DNA of 64,000 nt from Candidatus Poribacteria bacterium (GTDB taxonomy: Bacteria > Poribacteria > WGA-4E > WGA-3G), in assembly GCA_022827625.1 (NCBI GenBank), contig JAJEIE010000029.1, forward strand, positions 124,001-188,000, given 5' to 3'. The position numbers and the translations under genes are program-made. The notes under the pieces were generated by a model, which worked only from the letters and a program-made list of their open reading frames with translations, did not search any database and was not told the DNA's origin. Positions 1 to 8,917 of the stretch are shown one piece after another (within the stretch, counting starts at the first letter, position 1; the number at the start of each line of letters is the position of its first letter).

Positions 1-112
1 GACCGACATCGGAAACCGCCTCTCGAAAAATCTCGCGTACTTCCGTTTCGTAACCAGGAATTCCATCTGCTTGTGTCAATGATTTGAGTAGTTCAATTGA
101 GGTGTCAGCCAT
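1..112 (-). CDS. M42-family metallopeptidase, N-terminal fragment
   Basis: Reading the minus strand from the ATG at 112 gives about 37 residues that run off the window edge. They begin MADTSIELLKSLTQADG and continue with IPGYETEVRE. This is the usual opening of M42 aminopeptidases (glutamyl aminopeptidase / endoglucanase-M type), which are cytoplasmic zinc exopeptidases. The metal-binding core lies outside the window, so the assignment rests on the N-terminal motif only. An AAAGGGA ribosome-binding site precedes the ATG, and a good promoter lies upstream at 152-181. Confidence 0.7.
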   Translation of the reverse strand, partial: MADTSIELLKSLTQADGIPGYETEVREIFREAVSDVG

Positions 113-151
113 CGTTGCATCCCTTTGGTAATTGTGTTATAATTTGGCAAT

Positions 152-181
152 ATTATAGCACGGTTGATTTTTTTGTGACAA
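152..181 (-). promoter_or_regulatory. Sigma-70-type promoter for the M42 peptidase
   Basis: On the minus strand, TTGTCA (176-181) and TATAAT (152-157) are separated by 18 bases. The site lies about 40 bases before the peptidase ATG and is divergent from the promoter at 235-264. Confidence 0.6.
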
Positions 182-234
182 CATTTAACGAACAAGCGGC
201 ACATCTTGATAGTATATTTATAAGAAAAGATAAC

Positions 235-264
235 TTGATGATTGCTTGATAAATTTGGTATAAT
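235..264 (+). promoter_or_regulatory. Sigma-70-type promoter for the DUF6883 operon
   Basis: TTGATG (235-240) and TATAAT (259-264) are 18 bases apart. This fits the TTGAnn-N18-TATAAT pattern seen elsewhere in the window. The stretch 113-387 otherwise contains only the two divergent promoters and AT-rich sequence. Confidence 0.6.
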
Positions 265-387
265 ACATCAAACTGGGCACGTTCAAGTGGAGTATAGTTA
301 TTCTATTAACATTTTACAACGAGCAAAATAAACACAGAAAAGTTTTGCGTCCACGCGAAATTGGTCGGGTATCCTATAACAAATTTC

Positions 388-720
388 ATGAAAATACCAA
401 ATGCCGAACATGCTATCGTGGACATTCGCAAACTGCGGGATTATTGTCTGAATTCACAGAATGATAGTGGTAAACACAAAGCATACCAATTTTACGTCAC
501 GCTCGGTATAACTGCTGCTGATGCTGAAGCACTACGCGATATCTTATTGCAAGCCGTCAAGACCTACGATGCACAAATCGGAAAACGTGACATCTATGGA
601 CAACGCTATAGAATTGATTTCCCGCTTACTTGGAAAGATAGACAAGCGGTAATTCGGAGTGGTTGGATTATTAGGCAAGGTTCAAATGTCCCAAGATTGG
701 TAACTGCCTACCCAGTGTAA
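388..720 (+). CDS. DUF6883 domain protein, putative toxin-like partner
   Basis: This is a small protein of about 110 residues. MKIPNAEHAIVDIRKLRDYC, then GKHKAYQF, GQRYRIDFPL and a C-terminal VRSGWIIR/PRLVTAYPV-like end match the DUF6883 pattern as I know it. The function of the family is not established. Members commonly sit next to DUF4926 proteins, as here (20 bases downstream), and that pairing has been taken to resemble toxin-antitoxin modules. ATG 388 was chosen because homology begins there; a TTG at 361 is possible. Neither start has a strong ribosome-binding site. First gene of a three-gene operon. Confidence 0.65.
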   Translation: MKIPNAEHAIVDIRKLRDYCLNSQNDSGKHKAYQFYVTLGITAADAEALRDILLQAVKTYDAQIGKRDIYGQRYRIDFPLTWKDRQAVIRSGWIIRQGSNVPRLVTAYPV

Positions 721-740
721 GATTCAGAAGGAACAAATAG

Positions 741-1064
741 ATGCAAATTAAATTTTTCAATGTAGACATCGGTAATTTGCCTGAATATTATCCTGCATAT
801 AGCGGAACCGGTTTTTTCAAAAATCATGTTCTGGAAATTCGCAAATTACACAGAGAAATTGAACTATTCGATGTCGTTGCCCTCACACATGACATACCTG
901 AGCACAATCTCAGGCGTGGGGAAGTCGGTACGGTCGTTGAGATTCTTGCAAACGGGGACGCATTTGAAGTCGAATTCAGCGACCAGAATGGACAAGTGTA
1001 CGAATCTCTTGGATTTCGCGCCTCTCAAATCATCTTACTTCATAATGAATCTAAACAGAGATAG
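741..1064 (+). CDS. DUF4926 domain protein
   Basis: A 107-residue protein. The C-terminal half (from FDVVALTHDIPEHNLRRGEV to VEFSDQNGQVYE) matches the DUF4926 consensus, an SH3-like small beta domain often encoded beside DUF6883. The first 40 residues do not belong to that domain and I do not recognise them. AGAAGGAA precedes the ATG with good spacing. It lies 20 bases after DUF6883 and ends 2 bases before the next gene, so the three genes are probably cotranscribed. A role as the neutralising partner of the upstream protein is inference from gene pairing only. Confidence 0.65.
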   Translation: MQIKFFNVDIGNLPEYYPAYSGTGFFKNHVLEIRKLHREIELFDVVALTHDIPEHNLRRGEVGTVVEILANGDAFEVEFSDQNGQVYESLGFRASQIILLHNESKQR

Positions 1065-1066
1065 AT

Positions 1067-1948
1067 ATGGATAAAATCCTCAAAAACCTTAAAAACATTG
1101 AAGCGTGGATTGATTTTAATTCGCCGCCCCCAGATTTCAAGACGCATTATGATTTTATGAATCTCGTCGTTGAAGTTATGAACCGATGCTTGTACCTACT
1201 CAAAGCAGGTTTGGGTTCGGTACCGGATGAAGACACCGCTAACACAGGATACTCCCAGCACAAGGCAATAATTGTAGGACATTTGGTTCAACTCACGAAA
1301 TTATACGAAGGTGCGTTAATCCATATCTGTGGCTCTCAACCGCAATTGGCTCGCATCTTTCTTCGCGCTATCCTTGAAATTGCCATAAATATAGCACACC
1401 TTATCAAATTTAAAAAGCAATTCGATCAGAGTTCCCTCTTGGTGCCCTATCCATCTGAACTAAAAATGCTTCACGAATTGAAAAATAAAGCGAAAACACG
1501 GACCCTTACCCCTATTGAGCGGCGCATAAACCAGTCACTCCTATCCCGATTAGAAAAAAATGGAAGTGCTCAAACTGAATTAATGCGTGAAGACACTCAG
1601 AATATTGAGAAAAAAAACACTTCGCAATTTTGTGAAAGTCTTGGCTATAATGCATCTCTATATCTGTACGTATTTCGGAAAGAAACTGATTACGTTCATA
1701 GAGACTGGCATAATATTCGTTCACACTATTTAACCCAAAAGGGGAACTATTACGTTCCTGATTTCAGTCTCGACGCACCCGACCTGGGATTAGCATGTCA
1801 GTTGACGCAAATATGTCTTGAAACTCTCTTAGTCTATCTGGAGTGGAATAAATCCGATCCCGACGGGTTAATAGTTTCCGCAGTCGCGAAACTACGCGAA
1901 CTTAACACCGCACTTGATGATGCATACGAAAGCATCCTTGGCGAATGA
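1067..1948 (+). CDS. DUF5677-like hypothetical protein
   Basis: A 293-residue, mainly alpha-helical, soluble protein with no signal peptide. Residues about 75-125 form helices rich in aliphatic residues, and the segment YVFRKETDYVHRDWHNIRSHYL near residue 205 resembles the conserved Tyr/His-containing block of DUF5677 proteins. That family is related to HEPN-type folds. It starts 2 bases after DUF4926, so it is the third gene of the operon. No catalytic motif can be named with confidence. A HEPN RNase-like activity would be speculative because a clear Rx4-6H motif is not certain. Confidence 0.45.
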   Translation: MDKILKNLKNIEAWIDFNSPPPDFKTHYDFMNLVVEVMNRCLYLLKAGLGSVPDEDTANTGYSQHKAIIVGHLVQLTKLYEGALIHICGSQPQLARIFLRAILEIAINIAHLIKFKKQFDQSSLLVPYPSELKMLHELKNKAKTRTLTPIERRINQSLLSRLEKNGSAQTELMREDTQNIEKKNTSQFCESLGYNASLYLYVFRKETDYVHRDWHNIRSHYLTQKGNYYVPDFSLDAPDLGLACQLTQICLETLLVYLEWNKSDPDGLIVSAVAKLRELNTALDDAYESILGE

Positions 1949-2029
1949 GCTGTGTTTAATTTAATTCGCTCTCAACGCTTATTATTAGCGTGATTGGTAG
2001 GTCCGAGAAAATGTAAGAAAGGAAGGGAT

Positions 2030-5000
2030 ATGAAAGATTGGAAAAATTTTATCACGATCAGTTGTCTGCTGATGTTCAGTGCTGGTATTTATCAAAATGG
2101 GCACGCCCAAGAAAATCTCGCACAACAAACTTATGCTATTTTTCAACAAAACTGTCTCAACTGCCATGGAGAACACGGGGCGTTTACTGAAGAAATCATC
2201 ATTCATTACACAGCACTCATCGAAACCAGGGCAGTTGTTCCCGGAAAACCTATTGAATCTGAACTCTACACGCGACTCCTTGAAGGCAACCCTACAAAGC
2301 GGATGCCGTTAGGGCAACCTCGACTTCCACCAGCAGCGATTCTGACGATCGGTAATTGGATTCAAGCGGGTGCCCCGAATTGGGAAACCCCCTTACAAAC
2401 AGATGGACCCTTTATTACTCCCACAGAAATGCTCGAAACGATTGAGAGACATGTCAATTCGTTGTCCCCATTCGATCGCGCCTTCACACGCTATTTTACC
2501 CTCACACATCTCTATAACGCTGGCGAGACGACTGAGGCACTCCACGCTTATCAACGCGCACTCTCAAAATTAGTGAACAGTCTCTCGTGGGGACGCGAGG
2601 TCATCCGACCGCAAGCTATCGATCCCGAAGGCACCATCTTTTACATCGACCTGCGAGACTACGAATGGGAGATCGGCACCAACCGATGGACGCAGATTGA
2701 AGAAGTGTATCCTTATAAGATTGAGTTCAATGCGCCTACACAAACGAGTCTACATGAAAAACTGACGAATTTGCGCGAAGAGATGGATTGTGAGGTACCC
2801 TTCGTTCATGTGGACTGGTTCATTGCAACAGCATCCTTACCCCCACTCTACCACGACATCTTGGGCCTTCCACAGACAGATCGGGAATTAGAGGCACGAC
2901 TTGAGGTGAATGTCGTCGAAAATATTCAGAACGCAGCGGGTAGACGTGTCTGGCGCGCAGGTTTCAACAACTCGGGTGTTTCAAATCACAATCGCGTTGT
3001 GGAACGACACACTTCCCGGTATGGTGCGTATTGGAAAAGCTACGATTTTGCCGGGAGTGTCAGGACACAGAATATCTTCACACATCCGCTCTCTTTCACG
3101 CACGATGGTGGCGAGATTATCTTCAATCTCCCGAACGGTTTACAGGCATACTATTTGGCAGATGCGGGTGGCAATCGACTTGACGCTGCACCGATAAGCA
3201 TCGTTTCCAATCCGGCTGCGAGTGATCCGACTGTCCGCAACGGACTTTCGTGTATCGGCTGCCACACCGAGGGGATGAAAACCTTTGAAGACCAAGTACA
3301 TGCTGTTGTTCAGCAAAACACTAATCCACTTTATGACAAAGCGCAGGCATTACGTCTCTATACTGAAAAAGCCCTGATGGACGAACTTGTATCTGAGGAT
3401 ACACAACGGTATCGTCAGGCACTTGAAGCAGCAGGTGATATATTTGGCGGTATTGAACCTGTGCAGCGATTCCATGAAGCATTTCAGGCTCCACTTGATG
3501 CGCCACGTGCTGCGGTAGCTGTCGGTTTAGAAACCGAGGCTTTTCTTCAGAAAATTCATGAAAATGCGAGCTTACAAAATTTAGGGTTGCTGGTATTGGA
3601 AAGTGGCACTGTGAAGCGGGACACATGGACATCCAATTTCGGTGAAGTAGTTACTGCGTTGAGTTTGCCTGAGAGTCCTATCGTTACACCGGTCGTTCCT
3701 CAGACGGAGCGTATCCCTGGGACTTCTGTTCATATCCCTGACCCGAACCTGCGGACTGTGCTTACAGAAGCTCTTGATAAAGCCCCCGGAGACACAATTA
3801 CAGTTGAAGAGATCGCGACCCTTACACATCTTCATCCAGTAAGACCTGACATTCGAGATTTGACAGGACTTCAGTTTGCAATAAATCTAGAACATTTCGT
3901 TATGAGATGGTCGTTTGAAGGATTTATCTCTGATTTATCACCGCTTGCGGGATTAACAAAACTAAAAGCCCTTACTATTTGTGGCAAATCAATATCCGAC
4001 TTGTCACCTCTTGTAGGATTGATTAATATAGAAGACCTCGTTTTGTTTAACACTTCTGTATCTGATTTGTCACCACTTGCAGGATTCTTAAAACTGAGAC
4101 GATTATACTTTAATCATGCGCCAGTGTCCGACCTGTCAGCTCTTGCAGGTTTAACAAATTTAGAAACTCTGCACTTTTTTTATGCAGAGGAGCCCAGTCT
4201 TGAGCCGTTGAAGGGACTCACGCGTCTGAAGAGCCTATCTGCTGGACGTAGTGGAATATCCGATATTTCACCATTGGCTGGATTGATTAATTTGGAAGAA
4301 CTGGAGTTATTTGGCAATCATGAAATATCGGACATCTCACCACTTGCCTCTATGCTTAAGTTAAGACGGTTACATCTCCAACATAACGATATATTAGATG
4401 TTTCACCACTTGCCTCTTTGCGCAACTTGAAATGGGTACACTTGGGCAATAACAATATCTCAGACATCGCAGATTTAGATGGGTTCTCCGAAGATACAAA
4501 TATCCTTTGGTATGAGAATCCCGGTTTTCCCCAAGGCGGTCCGAAAATAGAGGGACCCTGGTTATGGGCAATGGTCCCGGGATCAGAACTTAATAACGAA
4601 ACAGATTTTCTATCTCAAGCGAGTGGCGGTGCTGTAACTGAGCTACATATTGCTACACAAGGTGCTGAAGAAGGGGAACTTGTTAGCGAGAATGTATGGA
4701 CTGCTCACAAGATTTCCGCCTCTGGAAGAAATAACATTGGTGAGATGATAGAAGCACTCGGTTGGACAATGGGTGAAGAGACGGTCGATTACATCCTGTA
4801 TGGTTCTATCATGTTGAATTCTCCAAGAGAACAGCAGACAAAAATGTTTGTAGGAACCGATGATGGTGTCAAGGTCTGGCTCAACGGAGAACTTGTTCAC
4901 AAAGAATTCGGTGGTGCCTGGTATCCGGATGCTAGTAATTATAAACGCATTATCCCTGTAATTCTTAATGAGGGTGTGAATATGTTGTTAGTCGCTATTG

Positions 5001-6118
5001 ACAACGCTTGGGGAGACGGAAGTGGTTTCTTTGGGTTCACCCCCGAAGCAGAATATGCAGTAGTAGCTCCCGGCACCGGCTTTGCTCTTTCAACAGATAC
5101 AACGGATGTCCGTATTGGTGAAACGTTCACGCTTCGTATCAATGCGGAAAAGGTTACAGACTTAGCGGGCTGGCAGTTTGATTTGACATTTAATCCCGAC
5201 GCGCTTGAAGCCATTGACGTGAATGAGGAGGGGTTTCTAAAGAAAAACGGTGGAACGACCTTTTTTCAGCAGGGGACAATCGATAACGCTGCGGGAAAAA
5301 TTGTAGGGTTAACTTCGGCACTGATTTCCGAAAGTGGAGTCTCCGGCACTGGAACTCTATTATCAGTCGTATTCTCAGCAAAAGCCGAGGGTGAAAGCCA
5401 ATTAGCACTCCGAAACTTTCAACTCGGTTCTAATGCAGGCGAAGTTATTCCTGCTGGTGTACGGGATCTTACGATTACTGTAGAATCCAAACCTCCTTGG
5501 GATGTGAATGCAGACGGACAGGTCAGTGTTTTGGATCTGATTCTCATTGCACGAAATTTAGGGGAAGTGGTATCCGCTCATTCGCGAATGGATGTAAACC
5601 GAGATGGCGTTATCAGCATCTTAGACCTCATCCTGATTGCACAACATCTCGGTGAGTCTACAGGGGCAGCGTCACCTTCCCTGCTTACTATGGATAATAT
5701 CGAGAACCTGGATCCTGCAGCGATACAGGCATGGATAGAACGCGCACGAGTTGAAGACGACGGCTCTATCGCCTTCCGAGAGGGCATCGCTTACCTCCAA
5801 AGCCTTCTTGCACTGCTTGTCCCTGAAGAGACAGCACTGCTGCCGAACTATCCAAATCCATTCAACCCTGAGACGTGGATACCCTATCAACTCTCCGAAC
5901 CTGCGGAGGTGACGTTGCGTATCTATGCTGTGAGCGGCGAGTTAGTTCGGACACTGGATTTAGGACATACACCTGCGGGTATCTATCAAAGCCGAAGTCG
6001 CGCAGTGTATTGGAATGGGAAAAATGAAGTCGGTGAGCCTGTAGCAAGTGGTATCTATTTCTACACGCTCACTGCAGGCGACTTCACCGCGACGCGGAAG
6101 CTGCTGATTCGGAAGTAG
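2030..6118 (+). CDS. Giant secreted cytochrome-c/LRR/cohesin/dockerin protein
   Basis: 1362 residues, with a signal peptide ending near residue 27 (GHAQ-EN). The first haem motif CLNCH is at 42-46 in a planctomycete-type cytochrome c domain, and the second, CIGCH, is at about 408-412. Residues about 615-825 hold internalin-like leucine-rich repeats (SDLSPLAGLxxLxxL). A PA14- or sugar-binding-like region follows. A cohesin-like beta domain (FALSTDTTDVRIGETFTLRI onward) covers about 1018-1150. A type-I dockerin pair (DVNADGQVSVLDLI and DVNRDGVISILDLI) is at about 1158-1210, and a FlgD/Ig-like C-terminal sorting-type domain contains NYPNPFNPETWIPYQL. GGAAGGG precedes ATG 2030. It is probably exported to the cell surface. 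Cohesin and dockerin on one chain is unusual. Substrate and partner are unknown. Confidence 0.8.
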   Translation: MKDWKNFITISCLLMFSAGIYQNGHAQENLAQQTYAIFQQNCLNCHGEHGAFTEEIIIHYTALIETRAVVPGKPIESELYTRLLEGNPTKRMPLGQPRLPPAAILTIGNWIQAGAPNWETPLQTDGPFITPTEMLETIERHVNSLSPFDRAFTRYFTLTHLYNAGETTEALHAYQRALSKLVNSLSWGREVIRPQAIDPEGTIFYIDLRDYEWEIGTNRWTQIEEVYPYKIEFNAPTQTSLHEKLTNLREEMDCEVPFVHVDWFIATASLPPLYHDILGLPQTDRELEARLEVNVVENIQNAAGRRVWRAGFNNSGVSNHNRVVERHTSRYGAYWKSYDFAGSVRTQNIFTHPLSFTHDGGEIIFNLPNGLQAYYLADAGGNRLDAAPISIVSNPAASDPTVRNGLSCIGCHTEGMKTFEDQVHAVVQQNTNPLYDKAQALRLYTEKALMDELVSEDTQRYRQALEAAGDIFGGIEPVQRFHEAFQAPLDAPRAAVAVGLETEAFLQKIHENASLQNLGLLVLESGTVKRDTWTSNFGEVVTALSLPESPIVTPVVPQTERIPGTSVHIPDPNLRTVLTEALDKAPGDTITVEEIATLTHLHPVRPDIRDLTGLQFAINLEHFVMRWSFEGFISDLSPLAGLTKLKALTICGKSISDLSPLVGLINIEDLVLFNTSVSDLSPLAGFLKLRRLYFNHAPVSDLSALAGLTNLETLHFFYAEEPSLEPLKGLTRLKSLSAGRSGISDISPLAGLINLEELELFGNHEISDISPLASMLKLRRLHLQHNDILDVSPLASLRNLKWVHLGNNNISDIADLDGFSEDTNILWYENPGFPQGGPKIEGPWLWAMVPGSELNNETDFLSQASGGAVTELHIATQGAEEGELVSENVWTAHKISASGRNNIGEMIEALGWTMGEETVDYILYGSIMLNSPREQQTKMFVGTDDGVKVWLNGELVHKEFGGAWYPDASNYKRIIPVILNEGVNMLLVAIDNAWGDGSGFFGFTPEAEYAVVAPGTGFALSTDTTDVRIGETFTLRINAEKVTDLAGWQFDLTFNPDALEAIDVNEEGFLKKNGGTTFFQQGTIDNAAGKIVGLTSALISESGVSGTGTLLSVVFSAKAEGESQLALRNFQLGSNAGEVIPAGVRDLTITVESKPPWDVNADGQVSVLDLILIARNLGEVVSAHSRMDVNRDGVISILDLILIAQHLGESTGAASPSLLTMDNIENLDPAAIQAWIERARVEDDGSIAFREGIAYLQSLLALLVPEETALLPNYPNPFNPETWIPYQLSEPAEVTLRIYAVSGELVRTLDLGHTPAGIYQSRSRAVYWNGKNEVGEPVASGIYFYTLTAGDFTATRKLLIRK

Positions 6119-6194
6119 GAGGACATTAACCGAATGTATGGGGCGTCTCTTGAAAACTTTGCTTTTCAGAACAGTTCGTGTTATTATATAAAAC

Positions 6195-6692
6195 ATGGCA
6201 ACGCATTCTCAAGAAGATAGACATCGCGTTTACATTGACGCAATGATACCAAGTTATCTTGTTGCTCCTTTGAGTCGTGACCCAAAAATAGCAGAATGGC
6301 AAAGAATCACACGTGAATTCTGGCAAGATACCCGCTTTGAGTTTGTCTTGTCAAATTATGTTATTGACGAAATATCGATGGGTGATAGAAATAAGGCGGC
6401 AAATAGGATACAAGCAGTCGTGGAGATCCCGGTTATAGTTGTGCGACATTTTGATTTAGCGTTCGCAGAACAATTGATTTATCAAAAGGCACTCCCGCAG
6501 GGCGCGCTTACCGATGCTATCCATATAGCCGTTACGGCAAGGCGTGCTATCCCCTATTTGGCAACGTGGAACTTCACACACCTTGCCAACTCAAATACAC
6601 GGTCAAAAGTTGAACAAATTTGTCACCAGATGGGCTATTCGCCTCCCCGTATTAATACACCAGAGGCGATATTGGAGGAGACTAATGTGTGA
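6195..6692 (+). CDS. PIN-domain protein, VapC-like toxin
   Basis: 165 residues. The PIN-fold acidic residues are recognisable: the Asp in VYIDAMIPSY, the Glu in YVIDEIS, the Asp in GALTDAIHIA, and the terminal TWNFTHLAN block. PIN proteins are Mg-dependent RNases, and in VapBC systems they cleave RNA to stop growth. The next, very small gene overlaps the stop codon by 8 bases. That gives a toxin-first, small-partner-second arrangement common for stand-alone PIN modules. No strong ribosome-binding site precedes the ATG. Confidence 0.75.
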   Translation: MATHSQEDRHRVYIDAMIPSYLVAPLSRDPKIAEWQRITREFWQDTRFEFVLSNYVIDEISMGDRNKAANRIQAVVEIPVIVVRHFDLAFAEQLIYQKALPQGALTDAIHIAVTARRAIPYLATWNFTHLANSNTRSKVEQICHQMGYSPPRINTPEAILEETNV

Positions 6693-6876
6693 AGATCCCG
6701 GGAAAGACATCCTTGAAGCAAAAGAACGGATTGCAGCACTGTTTGGAGACTTGGAAACCTACATGGAATTTATGACGAAAAAACAAGAAAAGGAGATGAA
6801 GGAAGGGAAAAAAAAATACATAGATTTACCAATCGTTCGCGTAAAGAAACCAGAAACGCCAAAGGTTCAAGAATAA
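6685..6876 (+). CDS. Small putative antitoxin partner of the PIN protein
   Basis: A 63-residue, highly charged protein starting MCEDPGKDILEAKERIAALF and ending in a Lys-rich segment with IDLPIVRVKK. The layout is an N-terminal helix (EAKERIAALFGDLETYMEFM) followed by a basic tail with a short LP-V-R patch. It is typical of the ~60-residue proteins found directly after PIN genes. Its ATG lies inside the end of the PIN gene (8-base overlap), which implies translational coupling. No DNA-binding fold is evident, so the antitoxin role is inferred from context. Confidence 0.55.
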   Translation: MCEDPGKDILEAKERIAALFGDLETYMEFMTKKQEKEMKEGKKKYIDLPIVRVKKPETPKVQE

Positions 6877-6911
6877 TAGTTCTGACGGATATACTGAAAA
6901 TCAGATGTCGT

Positions 6912-6940
6912 GGGTGAGCTTCTTATGCCTCGCCCTTTTT
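6912..6940 (+). terminator. Rho-independent terminator after the PIN module
   Basis: GGGTGAG (6912-6918) pairs with CTCGCCC (6929-6935) and is followed directly by TTTTT. It lies 36 bases after the stop of the small partner gene. Confidence 0.7.
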
Positions 6941-7046
6941 GTGTTTGTTGAACAAAGTTTGTAGCACTATGATTTAAAGTATGAAGACTGAAAAGCACTA
7001 ATCGCTTTAGTTCAGAGAAAAAGAAAATGTTGCGGGAGATTATTAC

Positions 7047-8075
7047 ATGGACAAAACCCCTAAAATCCGGGTTGGCGTTATTGGAACAGGACGCATCGGT
7101 AAATTACATATCGAACACCTCGCCCAAGACATACCAGAAGCCGATCTCGTGGCACTTTGCAGTCTCGACCGTCCGAGTATGGACAGTCTTGCGGATCAGT
7201 TTAATGTCCCACAGACCATAGATGATTACACCAAACTCTTAGCCGATCCACAGATTGATGCCGTGCTAATTACGTCTGCTACCAATACACACGTAGAAAT
7301 CAGCCAAGCAGCCGCGAAAGCAGGGAAACACATCTTCTGTGAGAAACCGATTGCATTAGATTTGGAAGAGATTGACGAAACTCTGGCGATTGTCGAGAAA
7401 GCAGGCGTTAAATTTCAGGTAGGCTTTCAGCGCAGATTTGATGCGAGTTTCATGCGAGTCCGAGAAACCGTTGCGTCTGGAAAGATTGGCGAGCCGCACA
7501 TTATGCGAATTACGAGTCGCGATCCGGGACCACCACCGATTGAATATATCAAGGTCTCCGGCGGCATTTTTCTTGATATGACGATTCACGATTTCGATAT
7601 GGCGCGCTATCTCATCGGGGATGAAGTCGTGGAAATCTACGCAACAGGAGACGTGCGGGTAGACCCAGAAATCGGCAAGGCAGGCGACATTGATACTGCT
7701 GTTATCATTTTACAATTTAAAAATGGAGTCATCGCAACGATTGACAATAGCAGAGAGGCTGTCTACGGTTACGACCAACGCGTTGAAGTTTTTGGTTCAA
7801 AAGGGATGGTTACGGCGGCAAATCCTTTGACGGATACTGTGGCTTTTAGTGGGAGTGAAGGCACACGCGCTGCATTACCGCCTCACTTTTTTGTGGAACG
7901 CTATAAGGCGGCGTACCTGTCGGAATTACAAGCGTTTTTCAAGTGCATTCAAGAAGGGACACCGCCACCAGTTACAGGTAAGGATGGACGAGTTCCCGTT
8001 GTGATGGGATTGGCTGCGCTGAAGTCGCTGCGTGAAAACCGTCCAGTCTTGCTATCCGAAATCTCGCCTGAGTAA
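7047..8075 (+). CDS. Gfo/Idh/MocA oxidoreductase, inositol 2-dehydrogenase-like
   Basis: 342 residues. The N-terminal Rossmann motif is GTGRIG (13-18). EKP (99-101) is the family's NAD and catalytic signature, and DMTIH (177-181) supplies the Asp/His pair typical of inositol dehydrogenase (IolG) relatives. The overall match, including VGFQRRFDASF, is closest to myo-inositol 2-dehydrogenase, which oxidises inositol to scyllo-inosose with NAD. No other iol gene is nearby, so the true polyol or sugar substrate is uncertain. It stands alone between a terminator and a convergent ABC transporter pair. Confidence 0.8.
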   Translation: MDKTPKIRVGVIGTGRIGKLHIEHLAQDIPEADLVALCSLDRPSMDSLADQFNVPQTIDDYTKLLADPQIDAVLITSATNTHVEISQAAAKAGKHIFCEKPIALDLEEIDETLAIVEKAGVKFQVGFQRRFDASFMRVRETVASGKIGEPHIMRITSRDPGPPPIEYIKVSGGIFLDMTIHDFDMARYLIGDEVVEIYATGDVRVDPEIGKAGDIDTAVIILQFKNGVIATIDNSREAVYGYDQRVEVFGSKGMVTAANPLTDTVAFSGSEGTRAALPPHFFVERYKAAYLSELQAFFKCIQEGTPPPVTGKDGRVPVVMGLAALKSLRENRPVLLSEISPE

Positions 8076-8088
8076 TTCGTGATGCCCG

Positions 8089-8817
8089 TTAGTGACCGCC
8101 CACTTCACCGACTTCGATTTCGATATCTTCACGGTTCCTAATGCGTTCAACGAGTCCATCGCGAATGTCTACAATCCTATCCGAGACATCAAGCATTTTC
8201 AGGTCGTGCGTAGCAGAAATGATAGTAACGCCCTGATCTTCATTCAACCGTTTAATTAAGTCAATAATCTCACGCCCTATAACCGTATCAAGATTTGCAG
8301 TAGGTTCATCGGCAAGGACGATGCTCGGGTCATTGGCGAGGGCTCTGGCAATAGCGACGCGCTGACGTTGTCCACCGGACAGTTCATCAGGTAGGTGATA
8401 CATCCGATCGCCTAACCCTACCATGTCGAGCAGTTCTTCGGCTTTTTCATTGCGCCGTTTCTCAGGAATCCCTGCAAAAATCATGGGTAACGTTACATTT
8501 CCATGTGCGCTCCGTACATGCAACAGGTTATAACTCTGAAAGATATAACCCACCCGGTGGCAACGAAACGCCGCAATCTGTCTTTGCGAAAGTTGCGACA
8601 TATTTTGCCCATCAATGTAAACCTGTCCTTCCGTAGGCGTATCCAGTGCGCCAATCATGTTAAAGAGCGTCGATTTCCCGGAACCGGAAGGTCCCATCAA
8701 TGAAATGTACTCTCCGCGTTCAATCTCGATATTGATACCATCCAAGGCACGGAGGACGTTTGAGCCCATTCGATATTCCTTGACGACATCTTCAGTTTTC
8801 ACAACAATATCAGCCAT
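8089..8817 (-). CDS. ABC transporter ATP-binding protein, MacB/LolD type
   Basis: 242 residues. Walker A GPSGSGKST (42-50), the Q-loop region in YIFQSYNLL, the signature LSGGQRQRVAIARAL and Walker B IVLADEPTANLD are all intact. The MacB/LolD/FtsE class energises lipoprotein release or tripartite efflux. The ATG at 8817 was chosen because GGAAAAGG precedes it; a GTG at 8850 is the alternative. It lies downstream of the FtsX-like permease on the same strand (about 100 bases apart), so the two form a transporter. The nearest TolC and fusion protein genes are 47 kb away. Confidence 0.85.
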   Translation of the reverse strand: MADIVVKTEDVVKEYRMGSNVLRALDGINIEIERGEYISLMGPSGSGKSTLFNMIGALDTPTEGQVYIDGQNMSQLSQRQIAAFRCHRVGYIFQSYNLLHVRSAHGNVTLPMIFAGIPEKRRNEKAEELLDMVGLGDRMYHLPDELSGGQRQRVAIARALANDPSIVLADEPTANLDTVIGREIIDLIKRLNEDQGVTIISATHDLKMLDVSDRIVDIRDGLVERIRNREDIEIEVGEVGGH

Positions 8818-8917
8818 AGCCTTTTCCTTTTTCGCCTCCGATCCCATCACCAGCGGAACTGTAGATTCGATTTTCAGGTGTCCCTATGCGGTGTACAAAG
8901 GACGTGTCGAATAACGC

